Below, piece by piece: positions 12,201 through 23,904 of a DNA stretch of 64,000 nt. Origin of the DNA: Crambe crambe (Eukaryota > Porifera > Demospongiae > Poecilosclerida > Crambeidae); the NCBI GenBank assembly GCA_963924555.1, contig OZ004589.1, positions 930,001-994,000 of the forward strand. The letters run 5' to 3'. A model generated the notes under the pieces. The model saw only the letters and a list, made by a program, of their open reading frames with translations, was not told the origin of the DNA and did not search any database. Position 1 is the first letter of the stretch; every line of letters begins with the position of its first letter. The translations under genes were made by a program, and so were the position numbers.

Positions 12201-15200
12201 TTGACAACTTGAATTTGGCCTGTTATACTAACTGCCCACTGTAATTTCCTCTAGCCTGTATATACCTATAGCTGTAATCAAACCATTTCTTCAGTAGCTA
12301 TGAGGTTGGTGTCCTAATTCTGGCTCTTCTCTTGTGTGCATCACTACCAATATTGATTAACACTGAGGCATCAGCCAAATGGAACTGCTCTGGGGGAGTG
12401 GTACTTTCCTGATGTACCATTATCACCATGGTCCAATATGGTGGCCAAGAGGGCCATTCCAATTAGTGTTTTTCCGACATTTCCGAACTGCACATTAAAT
12501 TTCCATAGTAATAAGATGATGACAGTGAAAAAATAGTCATTACAGCATGTGTGATGAGTGTCTTATTGGGTAAATTCAACTAGCTATATTGTCTCTTCTT
12601 GTTTGTAAACTTTTTGATGTTTGACTAATCACCCCTACGTACATAACTTTCATTTGTAGTATAACATGTTCTTTATCACTTGCATAAATAACATCTAGCT
12701 AGTTAGAAAACTGTGATCACTTACTAGCTACCTCTGTTTTTATCCTCCTTCAGCTTCACAAAATCTCTCCTGTATAACTCCCTCTCTTATTGAACTAATT
12801 GCTAAGCTTGATAGCCATAGTTACTGCAGTGTATCAATCTATAAAACTCAGTTACCAGAAAATACATGACAGCTATTAAAGAGAGAAGCAATTGTTTAGT
12901 ATCTGTAAAATATTATCGCTAAAGACTGCACAGCTTATCCTCTAAAATGTTGTTGGAGTGTATACGAGAGTCAAAGTGGCTCACCTGTACACTCCAACAT
13001 TATGATAGAGCTGCTACTCTCTCTTAATAACTGTTAATAATTATGTGATAGGTGTTAGCCCAGGACTCTACTTTACCTTGAATGGCAGAATGTATCAATC
13101 AGGCGACATTGTACTCATCACTGATATTGGGGAGGCTCTACCTTTCCCTAATAATACTGACCCTGGATCTTCTCTTGTGTGCAACACTTCCAATGTCAAC
13201 ACTCTCTGCTGTCGAGGGAGGGATAATCCTAATGGACCTTCTCTGGGGGAGTGGTACTTCCCTAATGGTGCCATAGTCCCTCGGGGTATTACTGGCGATA
13301 TCACCAGGACTGGTTGGACTCATCAAGTTCGTCTGAATCGCAGGAATAATGCCATGATACCACTTGGAACCTACACCTGTGTGGTGCCTGATATGAATAA
13401 TACAATGAATCACAATGCCACTATAACACTACTAGGTGAGTACAACATGTAGCTAATAGCTAATTATTATAGCTTTAAATGAAGTCAATTTTAGTGTGAC
13501 TGTCATCCAACTAAAAGCAAAATATGGGTTACCAAAAGCAAAATATGGGTTACCATGCAAATGTATAATTGTATCATAGCCATAGTGTTCAAGTCAGCAA
13601 TCCCATTGGAACAGCATAATGCCCTGAGGAACAAGTTGATAGCTAATTTTTGCTAGATATCGGCTCTTCAGGAGGTTGATAGCTGAGTGGAGGCTGAGAA
13701 GCAAATGCAGCACTCCAATTAGTCCAATTAAAAACTATAATTAATATATAATTTACTAAGAGTGTTGGACAAGAGCCGGCCTTATCCAACATAACTAAGC
13801 AATGTATGCATATAGGCATGCAAGAACCTGCACAGACCTCATTTTACCTTTTATGGACTTTTTGCTGATTTGAGCAGCTCTGAAGCTAGCACGGACAGAC
13901 TGATAATTTTTCTCACTGTTGTGATTCATACAAATTGTTCCATCAAAAGCTAATAGCCCTACGTTAGAATAGAATCCCAACATTTGGTGGCAGCGGTTAC
14001 GAGGATTGAACTTGTGCCTACGGGAGTGACCGGCATCGGAAATTCAGAAGAAAGAAATTGGACTTGTCTGCCAGAGGAAGGCGAAGATTACAGCAAAACG
14101 ATTCAGTGGTGGATCTAGGAGTGGGCATTTCAGGCACATGCCCCCCCCCCCTTTTTGGTGTGGCCACTTATAATAATTTACAGTGGTGCATGACAGTTTG
14201 CAAGTTAGCTGGTTAGCCAAAGCTGGGTAAAAAAAATTTTTTCACACGCAAGCGCACGGATATTTTTTCCACTGCGATTGGGGGGGGGGGGGGGGGGGGG
14301 GGCACACATTCAGGTACGTATAATAATTAATGGTGCACTGAAATGGGAAATGGAAATGGAAAAGAGAAAAGGACATACCAAGTTATTATATCAGCTATAC
14401 ATACGTATACATGCAAAAGCTTGAATGTGATTTCAACCACATATTATGCATACGTACATTATGTTGAAAATCATGACCACTTAGCTACTTGCTTTTAAAC
14501 TCACTTGCTTCATTTTTGTAAACATTATGTTTGATTTGTCATCTCTACGATGACTTTCATTTGTAGCTAAACATGTTTTTTTTAATGATATCCAGCTAGT
14601 TAGAAAACTGTGATCACTTACACTAGCTACCTCTGTTTTATCCTCTCATCCCTCCCTTATTGCTCAATAGTTACTGTAGTATATCTATCGAAAATATGGC
14701 TTTGATTACATAGACTGAACCGACACCTTTGTCCAAACTTTTTTTCCCAGCCGGATAAGTGAGATATGTGAAGTGCAATAATAGTGTTGTGGTTATGCTG
14801 TGTTGTATAGTTTAATATTATGGGCTAGTATTAACAGCCTAGAACAGTGTAGATACTACTGATTATTGTTATGCAGTTGAAGCGATTGTTTAGTACGTAG
14901 CTGTAAAAAGATCATATTGATAAAGATGGAGCAAACTGTATTCATCACTGATATTGGGGACAAAAAAAAGTAGTCTTGGGGAGGTGGTCTCTGCATGGAG
15001 GTCAAAATCAATTGAAATAGCACCTCTGGAACATAACCAAGTGGTCTTTATAGAAGGGTGGTCTCTGGATACAGGTGGTCTGTAAGGCAGGCTTCACTGT
15101 ACCACCATTTGATCACTGCAAATTAGTTGTGTATTATAAAAATTTTTTAACTTTCCTATTCTTGTTTTTGAAAGTCACTGTATGTTTTTCTCTACCAAAG

Positions 15201-18200
15201 GCATGGATATGTGTGCCATTTCTACCACTAATAACTGTGACTCTAATGCTATGTGTACCAACACTCTTGGGAGCTTCACCTGTACATGTAACCAAGGATA
15301 CACTGGAAATGGAACCACTTGCATGGGTACTGTCATATCGTTATGTATGTTGTCATGGCGATTGTTAATCCAACTAGATATTGATGAATGTGCTGACAGT
15401 GCTATCGCCATGCAGTGTGACTCTAATGCTATGTGTGTGAACACTCTTGGATCTTACAACTGTGTCTGTAACTCAGGATACACTGGAAGTGGAACCACTT
15501 GCACTGGTATTGAGTACTATTGATACTAGTGAATGACATTTATTACTGTATTGTTTGATGTGCTAGATATTGATGAATGTGGTACTTTTGACTGTGGCTC
15601 TAATGCTACATGTACCAACACTCCTGGGAGCTTCATCTGTACATGTAACCAAGGATATCTAGGAAATGGAACTACCTGCTTAAGTAAGCAAGATTCATAC
15701 TGGGTGCACTGACTCTATATAATTATTGTGGAATGTGTTTACAAGAAGGCCGTGGCTATTTGTCCAGCAGTCAGATACTATTTTCACAGAGCTAGTGCTG
15801 ACACTTAGAAAATTTTCAAAGATTGAGAATCTGAAAGAAGAAAAAGATCAGCAATTCCCATGACCAGGTGCACAGCACTAGCGTTTCAAAAATCACTTTG
15901 AAAGCGATATTTATACTTCTAACCTCAAACTCTTTGGTTGCCTTAGGGGACCCTTTGGGCCTGCACTGCAAGCTGAGCAAGTGTTCCCTAGCCTTGGAGT
16001 CACAACAGTGCGTGAATAGTAGTCCCATACACCTAACGCTCGCTGCGCTCGCTCCCTTACAGGAGTCCTAGCCTCTACCTCTAGCCCTAGCCTAGTAGCC
16101 CTAGCCTAGCCCAAGCCCTAGCCTAGCCCAAGCTCTAGCCCTAGCCCTAGCCGCTACTTTTTTCTTTAATATTAAATACCTATGTATTAATATTAGACTG
16201 CTGGACATATAGCCCTGCGCTAATATATATAGTGTCCGGTGCTGGACGAATAGCCAAGAAAGTCAGTGTATACACATGTAATTGTCATAATGAATGCATG
16301 GGTGCATGGGTGCATGGGTGCATGGGTGTTAATTTTGATGAATATCCACTTTTAGGTCTTCCTTCTTCAACTACTATCATGAGTGTTACTTCCCAGTCTA
16401 CTTCCATTACCTTAACATGGAGTCAGTCTCCAGGGGATGTGGTGGACTCCTACCAAATCTCATACTCATTCACTATCAGAGGCTGTGGAGCGAGGGGTGG
16501 TCATGTGAGTACAGTGAATGGTTCCTCCAGAGAGTACACTCTGACAGGACTGGAGGAGAACAGTGACTTCACCATTAACATCACAGCCATGAATGGAGCA
16601 GGGAGTAGTCCACCTGCCACCACCACTGCAAGGACTGCAATAGCAGGTAGGATACATCCATCATGATATGCAGCTAGTGCACAAGTGTCATGTACTGTAC
16701 ACTGCAGCTCCCTCTGCTCCTCCGGTTGATCTGATGGTCTCCTCCACTTCTCCCACTAGCATCTCCCTCTCATGGGGGGAAGTCCCATGTCTTGACAGGA
16801 ATGTGGATGGGATCACTGGATACCAAATAGTCATTAGGACCACCTCTGATGATGTGATTAGAGGAAGGGAAAGAGATCACAGTACTAGAATTTTCACTGC
16901 TAATGGCCTCATTCCAAGGACAAACTACACATTTGAAGTTAATGCTCTCTATGAGGATATCAACTTAGATAATTATATATTTGGACCAGCAGCTGTCATC
17001 ACAGGAGTCACTGCAGCACCACAAGGTAAGTCTCGTTGGTCCGAATGATTTATTAAGTTTTGCCATCACAATTCTGCAGTTGTTGGTTTCTTCCTGAGAG
17101 TGGATTATCGTAGCAACAGTGTGTTGTACCCCAACAACAGTGTGGTGTTCCCGACTGATATAGGAGAAGGCTACAATGCTCTGCACTGTCTCACTAACCT
17201 CACCACCTGCTGTAGAGGAGCAGATGGTGGTTCAGTGGGAGAGTGGTTCCTTCCTGGGCAGACTAGTCCAGTGGTTGGTGTCAATGCTCCTAATGCTGGC
17301 ACAGAGAGCTTCACTAGAAGTAGAGGTCCCAGTGCAGTCTTCCTCAATCGTAGGACTAGTGTTGTGGGGCCCACTGGACTGTACACCTGTCAGGTGCCTG
17401 ATGGGAGTGGCATGGAGAGAACTCTGTACATTGGAGTGGGTGCAGGTACAGACTTACATCATGTGATATGCATGTAGTATAAGTCTTCTCCTATATAAAT
17501 TTTACAGGTGTTCCTGCCATCACTGATCTTGACTATGATCATGCTTCAGGGACCTTGACATGTATATCTAGTGGTGGACCTGTGAACTCAGTCACTTGGA
17601 CAAAGGATGGGTCACTCATCACAAGAGACAGTTCAATCTTCTCTCAGGCTCAGACCATTACTAATGCAACATCATCTACCTACCATCACACCCTCTCCAG
17701 TTCAAACTCCTCTAACTTTGTGGGGAGCTTTACATGTACCATCATGAATGTAGTTGACAGTAGTAACAGCAGGACCCGAGTATTCAATGGTATGGTTTAT
17801 TAGTGATTTATATACTATATGACATGGTGTTACTGTCCAGGTATTGAAGTATTTAAGGATCCCTTTGTTGTGGGAAGTCGTGCAGTGGTCAATTGTTCCA
17901 GTGACTCTCGTGTTGACAGAATAGAATGGGTGTCCAGGGAGGGGGAGGTGCTGGTCTCTGGGACGTCAATACAGCAGCTCATGTATGTAGTGGACCCAGT
18001 AAGGGACAACCTCCATGGGTCAGAGTTCATATGCAATGTTACAAGAAATCAAATGGTTTTCAACCAGACACTATCACTAACTGTAAGAGGTAAGTGATGA
18101 TGTTCTCTCACTGAGTCAGTCATGTACTAGCTGATAACAGAACCTAATCATCTGACTGTTGTCATGTAGTCCCTGAAAATGCTATCTCTGTCTCCATCAG

Positions 18201-21200
18201 CCAATCAGGGAGACCAGTGGCAGGGTCAGAGTTCAACCTGACTTGCACTGTATCTGAGGTCATTTCTGGCCTGACTAACATGCCTACTGCTGCATGGCTG
18301 GACTCAAATAACATGGTCATCAAACAAGATATGACTGTTTTAAGGAGTGATAATGTCTCTTCTGCTTTTTTGCGGTTTAATCCACTGAGGACATCTTTAC
18401 AGCAACGATACACATGTTCAGGGAGCATTGTGTCCCAAGCTCTTACTAATCCTGTGCGAATCACAACAGACAGTACTTTCATAATAGAGAGTATGTTTAA
18501 TAGTGACCGTTACTGCTAGTGCAGGAGTGAACTGTTGTACTATGCATCTTGCAGTCTCAACTCCTACTGTGTCCACTACTGTGCCATCTGGTCCTCTCTT
18601 TGCTGGAGGTGTGGATAATGTGACTCTTACCTGTTCTGCCATGTTGGGTGCTGGTGTGGATAATCCTGCTGTTATCCGCTACTCCTACACTTGGCTGGAC
18701 AGAGAAGGCAGAGAAATAATATCTGGGGGTCGTACCATCATCACCCCCACTACCCCCTCCTCCTCCACTCTCACCCTCTCCCCCCTCAGCACCACTGACA
18801 CCAACTTTGCATGCAGAGTCACACTCAGCGATTCACGAAGCTTACTGCGTCCCAGTGATCCCGGAGAGCAAAGAACTGATGTTAATGTTCTTAGTAAGTA
18901 CTAGTGTATATTGAAGTGTACATGGTACACAATGTAGTGTAGCATTACTGATAGTGAACTATGCCTGTACTATTCTCAGTTCCCAGTGCCCCTGTGGTGA
19001 GGATTGAGTCTGCTGGTGAATCCACTGCTGGAGTCAACCATACCCTCACCTGTACTGTGACCTTGGAACAAGATCTCAGGGCCCCACTCCTGATTCAGTG
19101 GACAGCACCTAATGGAAATATCATTGGGAATGAGACTCTAGTGGATGTGACAGTGTCCAAGTCTTCCAACAACCTGTTCCTAACCTTTGCCCCCCTCCAC
19201 ACCAGTCATGGAGGCCAGTACTCCTGCATGGCCAGTGTCGATGTATCTAAGGCCAATGTCTTCCTCAGTGGACAAGCCTCACTCAACATCACAGTTCAAA
19301 GTATATATGAGGATAGCCTCATCTTGTACAGAACTTATTTTCTTTCTTCTTTCAGTCCCTATGCCTTCCCTGACCATCACCGGGTCACCTGTGGATGAGG
19401 GATTCCACACTGGCCTCCTCCTCACCCTCACTGGAAGGGCAGAGTTCAACCCCGCTGTGGACACACCCCTCACTGTGAGTGGAATGTGGACTAAGAGCAA
19501 TCCATCCTCAGACCCCACAGCTGATTCACGTGTGAGCATTAAAGGCCCTGACCAGGTACTAGGCAGTCCCATGATGGTGTTTGAAATCTACCTCACTGTG
19601 GACACTTTGAATATGACTGGAGGAGATGGTGGTGACTACACTGTCACACTGAACATTAGTTCGTTCTCCTTCACTACAAGGACCACTGTCTCCCTCACAC
19701 GCAGCATTGTAGTGTTAAGTAATGATACCAGCTACTGCACCTTTATATAAAGAGTGTGGATTACTTAATATGCCATTGTATGTAGACTTTCCTCCTCAAC
19801 GAGTCAGTGTTTCTCCTGTGGAAGTGGGTGTGCCCACTGCTGGTGACAGTCATACTCTGGAATGTAATATCAGTCGTGCAGTTACATTATCCAACTCCAC
19901 CCTGCTGGAGGTGGTGTGGTTGGACCCCAATAATAGAACAATCTCCTCTACCTCCAACTTCACTGTCATGGGAGACACCAGCACCACAGCCACCATCCTC
20001 ACCAGTAACCTCACCTTCTCCCGCTTAAGGACCTCCCAGGGAGGAAATTACACATGTTCTTCCAACATGACCATTCCTGGTGGGGTAGCCACTGACCATC
20101 CAGTACCCAGCACCATCAGTGTCAGAGTCATCAGTAAGTGAAGACTACCTCTATAGTGTATGCCATGTGACCATCCCTTCCACAGTTACCCCAGCTGCAT
20201 CTGACGATGTAATCCTCCTCCCCAGTCGAGGGGACCCTCTTTATGTGGGAACAACTTTGACTCTCACCTGCACAGTGACTGTGGACAGGTCACTGGTGGA
20301 CACTGACATTAACATCATGTTGAACTTTACTAATGTCAATGACTCCATGAGGATCAACACCACAGTCTCACAGCTGAATGACTCCACATTCAGGGGAGTT
20401 ACTCAATTCAGTTTCTTGCTGCCTTCTGATGACAGAACTACATACCAATGTTTATCATTATTCTTGCCATCCTGCGAGACTCCATTTGTAATGAGGGTTT
20501 CTAATCCACCTTCTAATCAGTACATCCACACTATTCAAGGTACAACTGAGTGGATTTTCAAATAGCTCATAGACTAATGCTTACCTTCCTCTAGCCCTGC
20601 CACCTCCTGTCATCACACTGCCTCCTGCACCAATGACCATGGCTGGTCAGTCTATTTCCTTCACCTGCACTGTCTCGGTCATTGAGTACTTAGCAGTGGG
20701 CCCTGTCCTGGAGTGGTTCTCCAGTAATAGCAACCCCCTCATCACTATGGACACTACCAACAGTGGGGTGGAGTTTAATCGCACCTTAATATTCAATAAC
20801 CTGCAGACCTCCCAGGGAGACCAGTACAACTGCACTGCCACTATCAATGTCCCTGGCATCTCTCCAGTGCAGAGTGTGCAACCTCTTAATGTTGTAGTGC
20901 AAAGTAAGTAACTAGAAATGTCACCTACTCATAAGATAACCTTATGGATGATGATATATTCTCCATCCAGTCCCCCCACTAACTTTAAACATCTTGAGAG
21001 AGTCACGTCCTATCAATGGGACAGTGGTGTCCCTCCGGGGGACAGCTCGACTCCACCCATCAGTGGACACTAATGTGATTGTTACAGGATCATGGAGAAG
21101 ACAGGACCTATCACCATTCACCACCATCACTCACATCACTCAAGCACCACTTTATAGCACCACTCTCACCTTTGACCCTCTGAGGAATGAGAGTGCAGAT

Positions 21201-23904
21201 GGAGGGAGTTATGTGTACACTGTTAGTGTCACTCCAGCACAAGTCACTCCCTTCATCATACGTAACATGGCTAATGAAAACTACACACTGACTGTGCAGC
21301 CCTATCCTGACCTAGTGGTAATAGACTCACTGCAAAGTGGTGTGTGTAAGGTAGATGAAACAGCCACCTTGATGGGGAACGTCACCCTCCTCCCAAACAC
21401 TGCTACTAACCACACTCTCAGCTACACATGGACTAACCCTGCTGGTCAACCAATAACATCCTCCAATGGTGATTATGTCGTCACTGAAGGATCTTTGCGT
21501 GTGGAGAACCTTGCTAATCAGAACAATATGGGAAACTTCAGTCTCAGGATCTGCCTGGATGTCTCTGCAACTGACATAGTGGGCTATTGCAGCTCCACCT
21601 TCTTCACTCTGTCCACTGATGGTTAGACCCATTAACATCCACAAATAAATCATGCACTTCATAAATTCCTGCAGTTCCTGGTCAGGTGTCAGAATTGATG
21701 TGTTCTTCCTCTGGTGGCAGTGTTCTCTCTTTCAACTGGGCACCTCCCTCCCTCGATGCTGATAATGTCATTGATTATGTAGTGGAGGTCACACAGTATG
21801 TCCAGCCTGAATCTGCTGTCAAACGAATCATCACAATACCTCTCACTCCAATTTTCACTAAGAATATCAAATCAGGCCCCCCTTCATCTTTGAGGGCTGT
21901 TGTAGACTCAGGGGTTGGTGGGTGTACTGTACCATTAACTTTGATTCATTGTAATGATGTATTCTTGTCATATTGCAGCAATGGGTATTCCATACAATGT
22001 ATCAGTGAGGCCTCGTAACCCAGCTGGATGTGGTCTTGTTACCAATAAAGTGTGTTTCACTATTGAAGGAGGTAAATAGAATTTGTATGAAGCTATCCCA
22101 GATCAAACAGACAAATTAGTTCAACTCATACTGGTTTTCTAATAGTACCTGCTGTTGCTCCTGGAAATGTTGCAGTAACAAGGTCAGAGAGTGACATCAG
22201 AGCTTTAATTGTTACCTGGGAACCTTTGACCCTTGTGGAGGCTAAGGGGTTCATCAATTACACAGTGATATTGACACCAGGTGGTTCCCAGAAGAGACAG
22301 ACTGGGGCACTCACCAGGACAGTATCAGGGGATCAGAATAGTACCACATTTACTGATACTAATCCTGCCACAGACTACACAGTTACTGTTGGTACTCTGA
22401 CCTCTGATGATCTTAGCAGCGGACCAGGTTGGCTTAGCTTGTTTATACATAGCATTAGCATAGGAAGATGATTTGCTTTAGGGGACCCAGTGCCAGTTTA
22501 TACATTAACATAATATCATGGTATTTTTCTCATTAAGACTCTGTTCCAGTTGTTGTGTCTGGACTGAGTGTTACTACCATCCCTCCACCCACTCTCACCA
22601 TTACTGGTTCTCCTATTAATTCACACTACTTCTCTGGTCTCCAACTCAACCTGACCTGTCACATTCAGCTCCCAATGCTCAGGGGCTATAGAGTCAGTGT
22701 CTCCTTTCAATGGAGTAAGTCTGGCTCCGTCCTTGCTTCAAACGGTCGAATGAGTGTTGACGAGGGAGCAGTAGAGGTGGGACCACTTCTCTACCAGAGC
22801 AGTCTGGTGTTTAACTCCCTGGATGGAGACAGAGATGATGGAAACTACACTTGTTCAGTAACTGTTAGTCCCATTGATACTTCTAACCTTCTTCCAGTGA
22901 CAGTCACAGCCACACACACTGTCTCAGTAGAGAGTAAGTTAATTAATTGATATAACTACACATTAATTTATGTAGTTCATCTATTTCCTGACCATAGCTT
23001 CGCTCATCCAGTTGAGGTTGATAGGAATAACAGATTGTAACACCTGGAAGGTAAATTACTAGCTTAGCTAATTCAGTTTTATCAAGATATCATCCAATGC
23101 TGTTTAGGCTGAAAATTCTGCAATGAAAAATAGAGACATAGTGGAGGCAATAACAAGAAATATTGTTCGTCGATGTGGGTGTAGCTTCTCAGAGGATCGT
23201 ATCAGAAATGAAGGTTTTCGCTGCTTTCCTTCTTCTCTTGATGCTGTCACTTACCGAGCAGAACTCCATGGGACTCTAAAAGCTTCTGTCCCTGACTTGA
23301 TCAAAGATATCACTGAATGGCTGTCTTCTGGTGCCTCCATTTCAGTACAGCTAGAGCTACTTACCATAGACAGTTCTTGCTCAGTTGCCATAAGCTCCTT
23401 CAATGAGAATGAGTGCATGGCCACTGGGACAGCAGCGAGTGGACCATCCACTGGTACAGTGGTTGGGATCGCCATTGGAGTCATTGTTGCCATAGCTGTT
23501 GCCATAGCAATAGCTATTATAATAATCATATTCCTACGTCACAAGAATCATCGTGCTACTCTCAAGATGACAGACACCAAGTAAGTCACCATTATAGCTT
23601 TAACTATTTCAAGTGTTATCATTAATTCCATAGGGGTGAAGGAGGTATGGCTGTTCAACTGAACGTCCTGAACCCTAACCCCCCACATACACACACTGAA
23701 GAAAAGCATGATTACGAGGACCTTGAAAAATACAGTGAGATCCGTGATATCCCACCAAAGATCCCACCAGGAGCTGCCTCTGGTGGTGATTATGAATTCG
23801 CTACTTGCCCTGCCTATGTCCCAGTTTCTTCCCAAGGTCGAAGTTCAGTGGTGGATGGGAAAGGAACTGAAGAGGGTCAATATGAAGTGGTGGTAGTACC
23901 CTGA
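9232..23904 (+). CDS. Ig/EGF/FN3 single-pass transmembrane receptor, copy 2 (complete)
   Basis: Predicted cell-surface receptor. Exons: signal 9232-9298; N-terminal Ig choices 9494-9849, 10996-11382, 13052-13435; EGF 15201-15326, 15378-15506, 15567-15683; FN3 16356-16646, 16708-17025; Ig 17080-17445, 17508-17789, 17841-18089, 18170-18490, 18555-18893, 18980-19300, 19356-19718, 19786-20133, 20186-20539, 20595-20903; double Ig 20971-21621; FN3-like 21675-21917 plus 21979-22071; FN3 22146-22427; Ig 22538-22933; juxtamembrane 22998-23050; juxtamembrane plus TM 23108-23580; tail 23634-23904. Using the 13052 Ig, the model is 7146 nt, about 2381 residues, with no stop and every length in phase. The TM helix ([18 protein letters not shown]) is followed by basic residues. 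The tail has YEDL, YSEI, a proline-rich PPKIPP segment, GGDYEF and QYEVVV. No kinase is present, so signalling would need recruited SH2/SH3 partners. The ligand is unknown; adhesion or recognition is inferred. Confidence 0.8.
9494..9849 (+). CDS. N-terminal Ig exon A of copy 2, donor deleted, ends in a stop
   Basis: It encodes [15 protein letters not shown], then the family motifs [25 protein letters not shown] and GNYTCVVPD. The acceptor is in phase with the signal exon. Compared with exon C (13052-13435), about 30 bases including the last residues and the GTGAGT donor are missing near 9832, so translation runs into TAG at 9847. Spliced to 9232-9298 it would give a short secreted single-Ig protein of about 140 residues. 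It could equally be a dead exon that is skipped. Confidence 0.6.
9850..10995 (+). other. Intron with decayed Ig and signal-exon remnants
   Basis: This stretch repeats in diverged form at 11690-12540 and 13480-14480. It includes a TTTGTAAACATTTATTTTACAG block and a fossil Ig exon near 10473-10650, which keeps the TGATATTGAGGTTGGTG and ATTATGGTGGCC pieces. The headless signal exon sits at about 10799-10831. I see no intact coding sequence. It marks a tandem duplication unit of about 1.5-2 kb that carries one Ig exon each time. Confidence 0.55.
10996..11382 (+). CDS. N-terminal Ig exon B of copy 2
   Basis: A 387-nt, phase 1-1 exon, open throughout, with acceptor TTCTAAAAG and donor GTGAGT. It encodes [19 protein letters not shown], then [27 protein letters not shown] and GTYTCVVPD. 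It could replace exon C (13052-13435) or be joined to it in series without shifting frame. Which is used cannot be read from sequence. Confidence 0.75.
11383..13051 (+). other. Intron between Ig exons B and C, with a fossil Ig exon
   Basis: A decayed Ig exon lies at about 12299-12490: TCTTCTCTTGTGTGCATCAC, then GGGGGAGTGGTACTTTCCTG, with frame and splice sites lost. A hairpin-forming pair (TTGGAGTGTATA near 12952 and ACACTCCAAC near 12987) follows, and is also found upstream of the copy 4 Ig exon. Nothing else coding is seen. Confidence 0.5.
13052..13435 (+). CDS. N-terminal Ig exon C of copy 2
   Basis: A 384-nt, phase 1-1 open exon. It begins [19 protein letters not shown], the version also found in copies 3 (32405), 4 (44073) and the chimaera (25924), rather than the APSTGLYF version of exons A and B. 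Motifs are [35 protein letters not shown]; donor GTGAGT. As the last Ig exon before the EGF exons it is the default partner in my copy 2 model. Confidence 0.8.
13436..15200 (+). other. Long intron with LTR-like remnant, poly-G run and MITE
   Basis: There are no intact exons. Contents: an LTR-like piece at 13763-13982; a partial hAT-like terminus near 14103 (CAGTGGTGGATCTAGG) followed by a C run; a G run of about 22 at 14280-14302; and a MITE copy at about 14985-15105. The MITE has GTGGTCTTTATAGAAGGGTG and terminus CAGGCTTCACTGT and is shared with 44650-44810. Confidence 0.55.
13763..13982 (+). mobile_element. Possible solo LTR plus primer-binding region
   Basis: The segment runs from TGTTGGAC to CCCAACA, the TG...CA inverted ends expected of an LTR. 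It is followed at once by TTTGGTGGCAGCGG, resembling the primer-binding region after the 5' LTR of many animal LTR retrotransposons. No gag or pol reading frame follows, so this would be a fragment. A second LTR was not found. Confidence 0.4.
15201..15683 (+). CDS. Three EGF exons of copy 2
   Basis: Exons 15201-15326, 15378-15506 and 15567-15683 each encode one calcium-binding-type EGF with the run [19 protein letters not shown] or a close variant. The first lacks the usual DIDEC start and reads GMDMC, so its calcium site may be weakened. The other two keep DIDEC. Copies 1 and 3 have two EGF domains, so copy 2 gained one. Confidence 0.85.
15754..16255. mobile_element. Inverted-repeat element in the copy 2 EGF-FN3 intron
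   Basis: Ends GGCTATTTGTCCAGCAG and, inverted, CTGGACGAATAGCC. The interior matches the element at 26418-26784 (shared CCTTTGGGCCTGCACTGCAAG and CATACACCTAACGCTCGCT). It contains an expanded CCTAGC-type tract at about 16070-16151. No reading frame is seen, so it is a non-autonomous transposon. Confidence 0.65.
16070..16151. repeat. CCTAGC-type short tandem repeat
   Basis: Irregular repeats of CTAGCC, CCTAGC and CCAAGC inside the inverted-repeat element. The sister copy near 26.6 kb lacks it, so the tract expanded after insertion. Confidence 0.7.
16295..16329. repeat. GTGCATGG tandem repeat
   Basis: Four copies of an 8-base unit about 25 bases before the FN3 exon acceptor at 16355. Copy 3 has a single unit at the same position (33794). 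Confidence 0.8.

Noticed and set aside
13795..13983. Minus-strand 62-codon frame
   Set aside because: It lies in the LTR-like piece, with no recognisable domain.
23251..23529. Antisense frames over the juxtamembrane and TM exons, seen in all copies
   Set aside because: Shadows of the sense coding sequence; the Ile/Ala/Met repeats come from the complementary TM codons.
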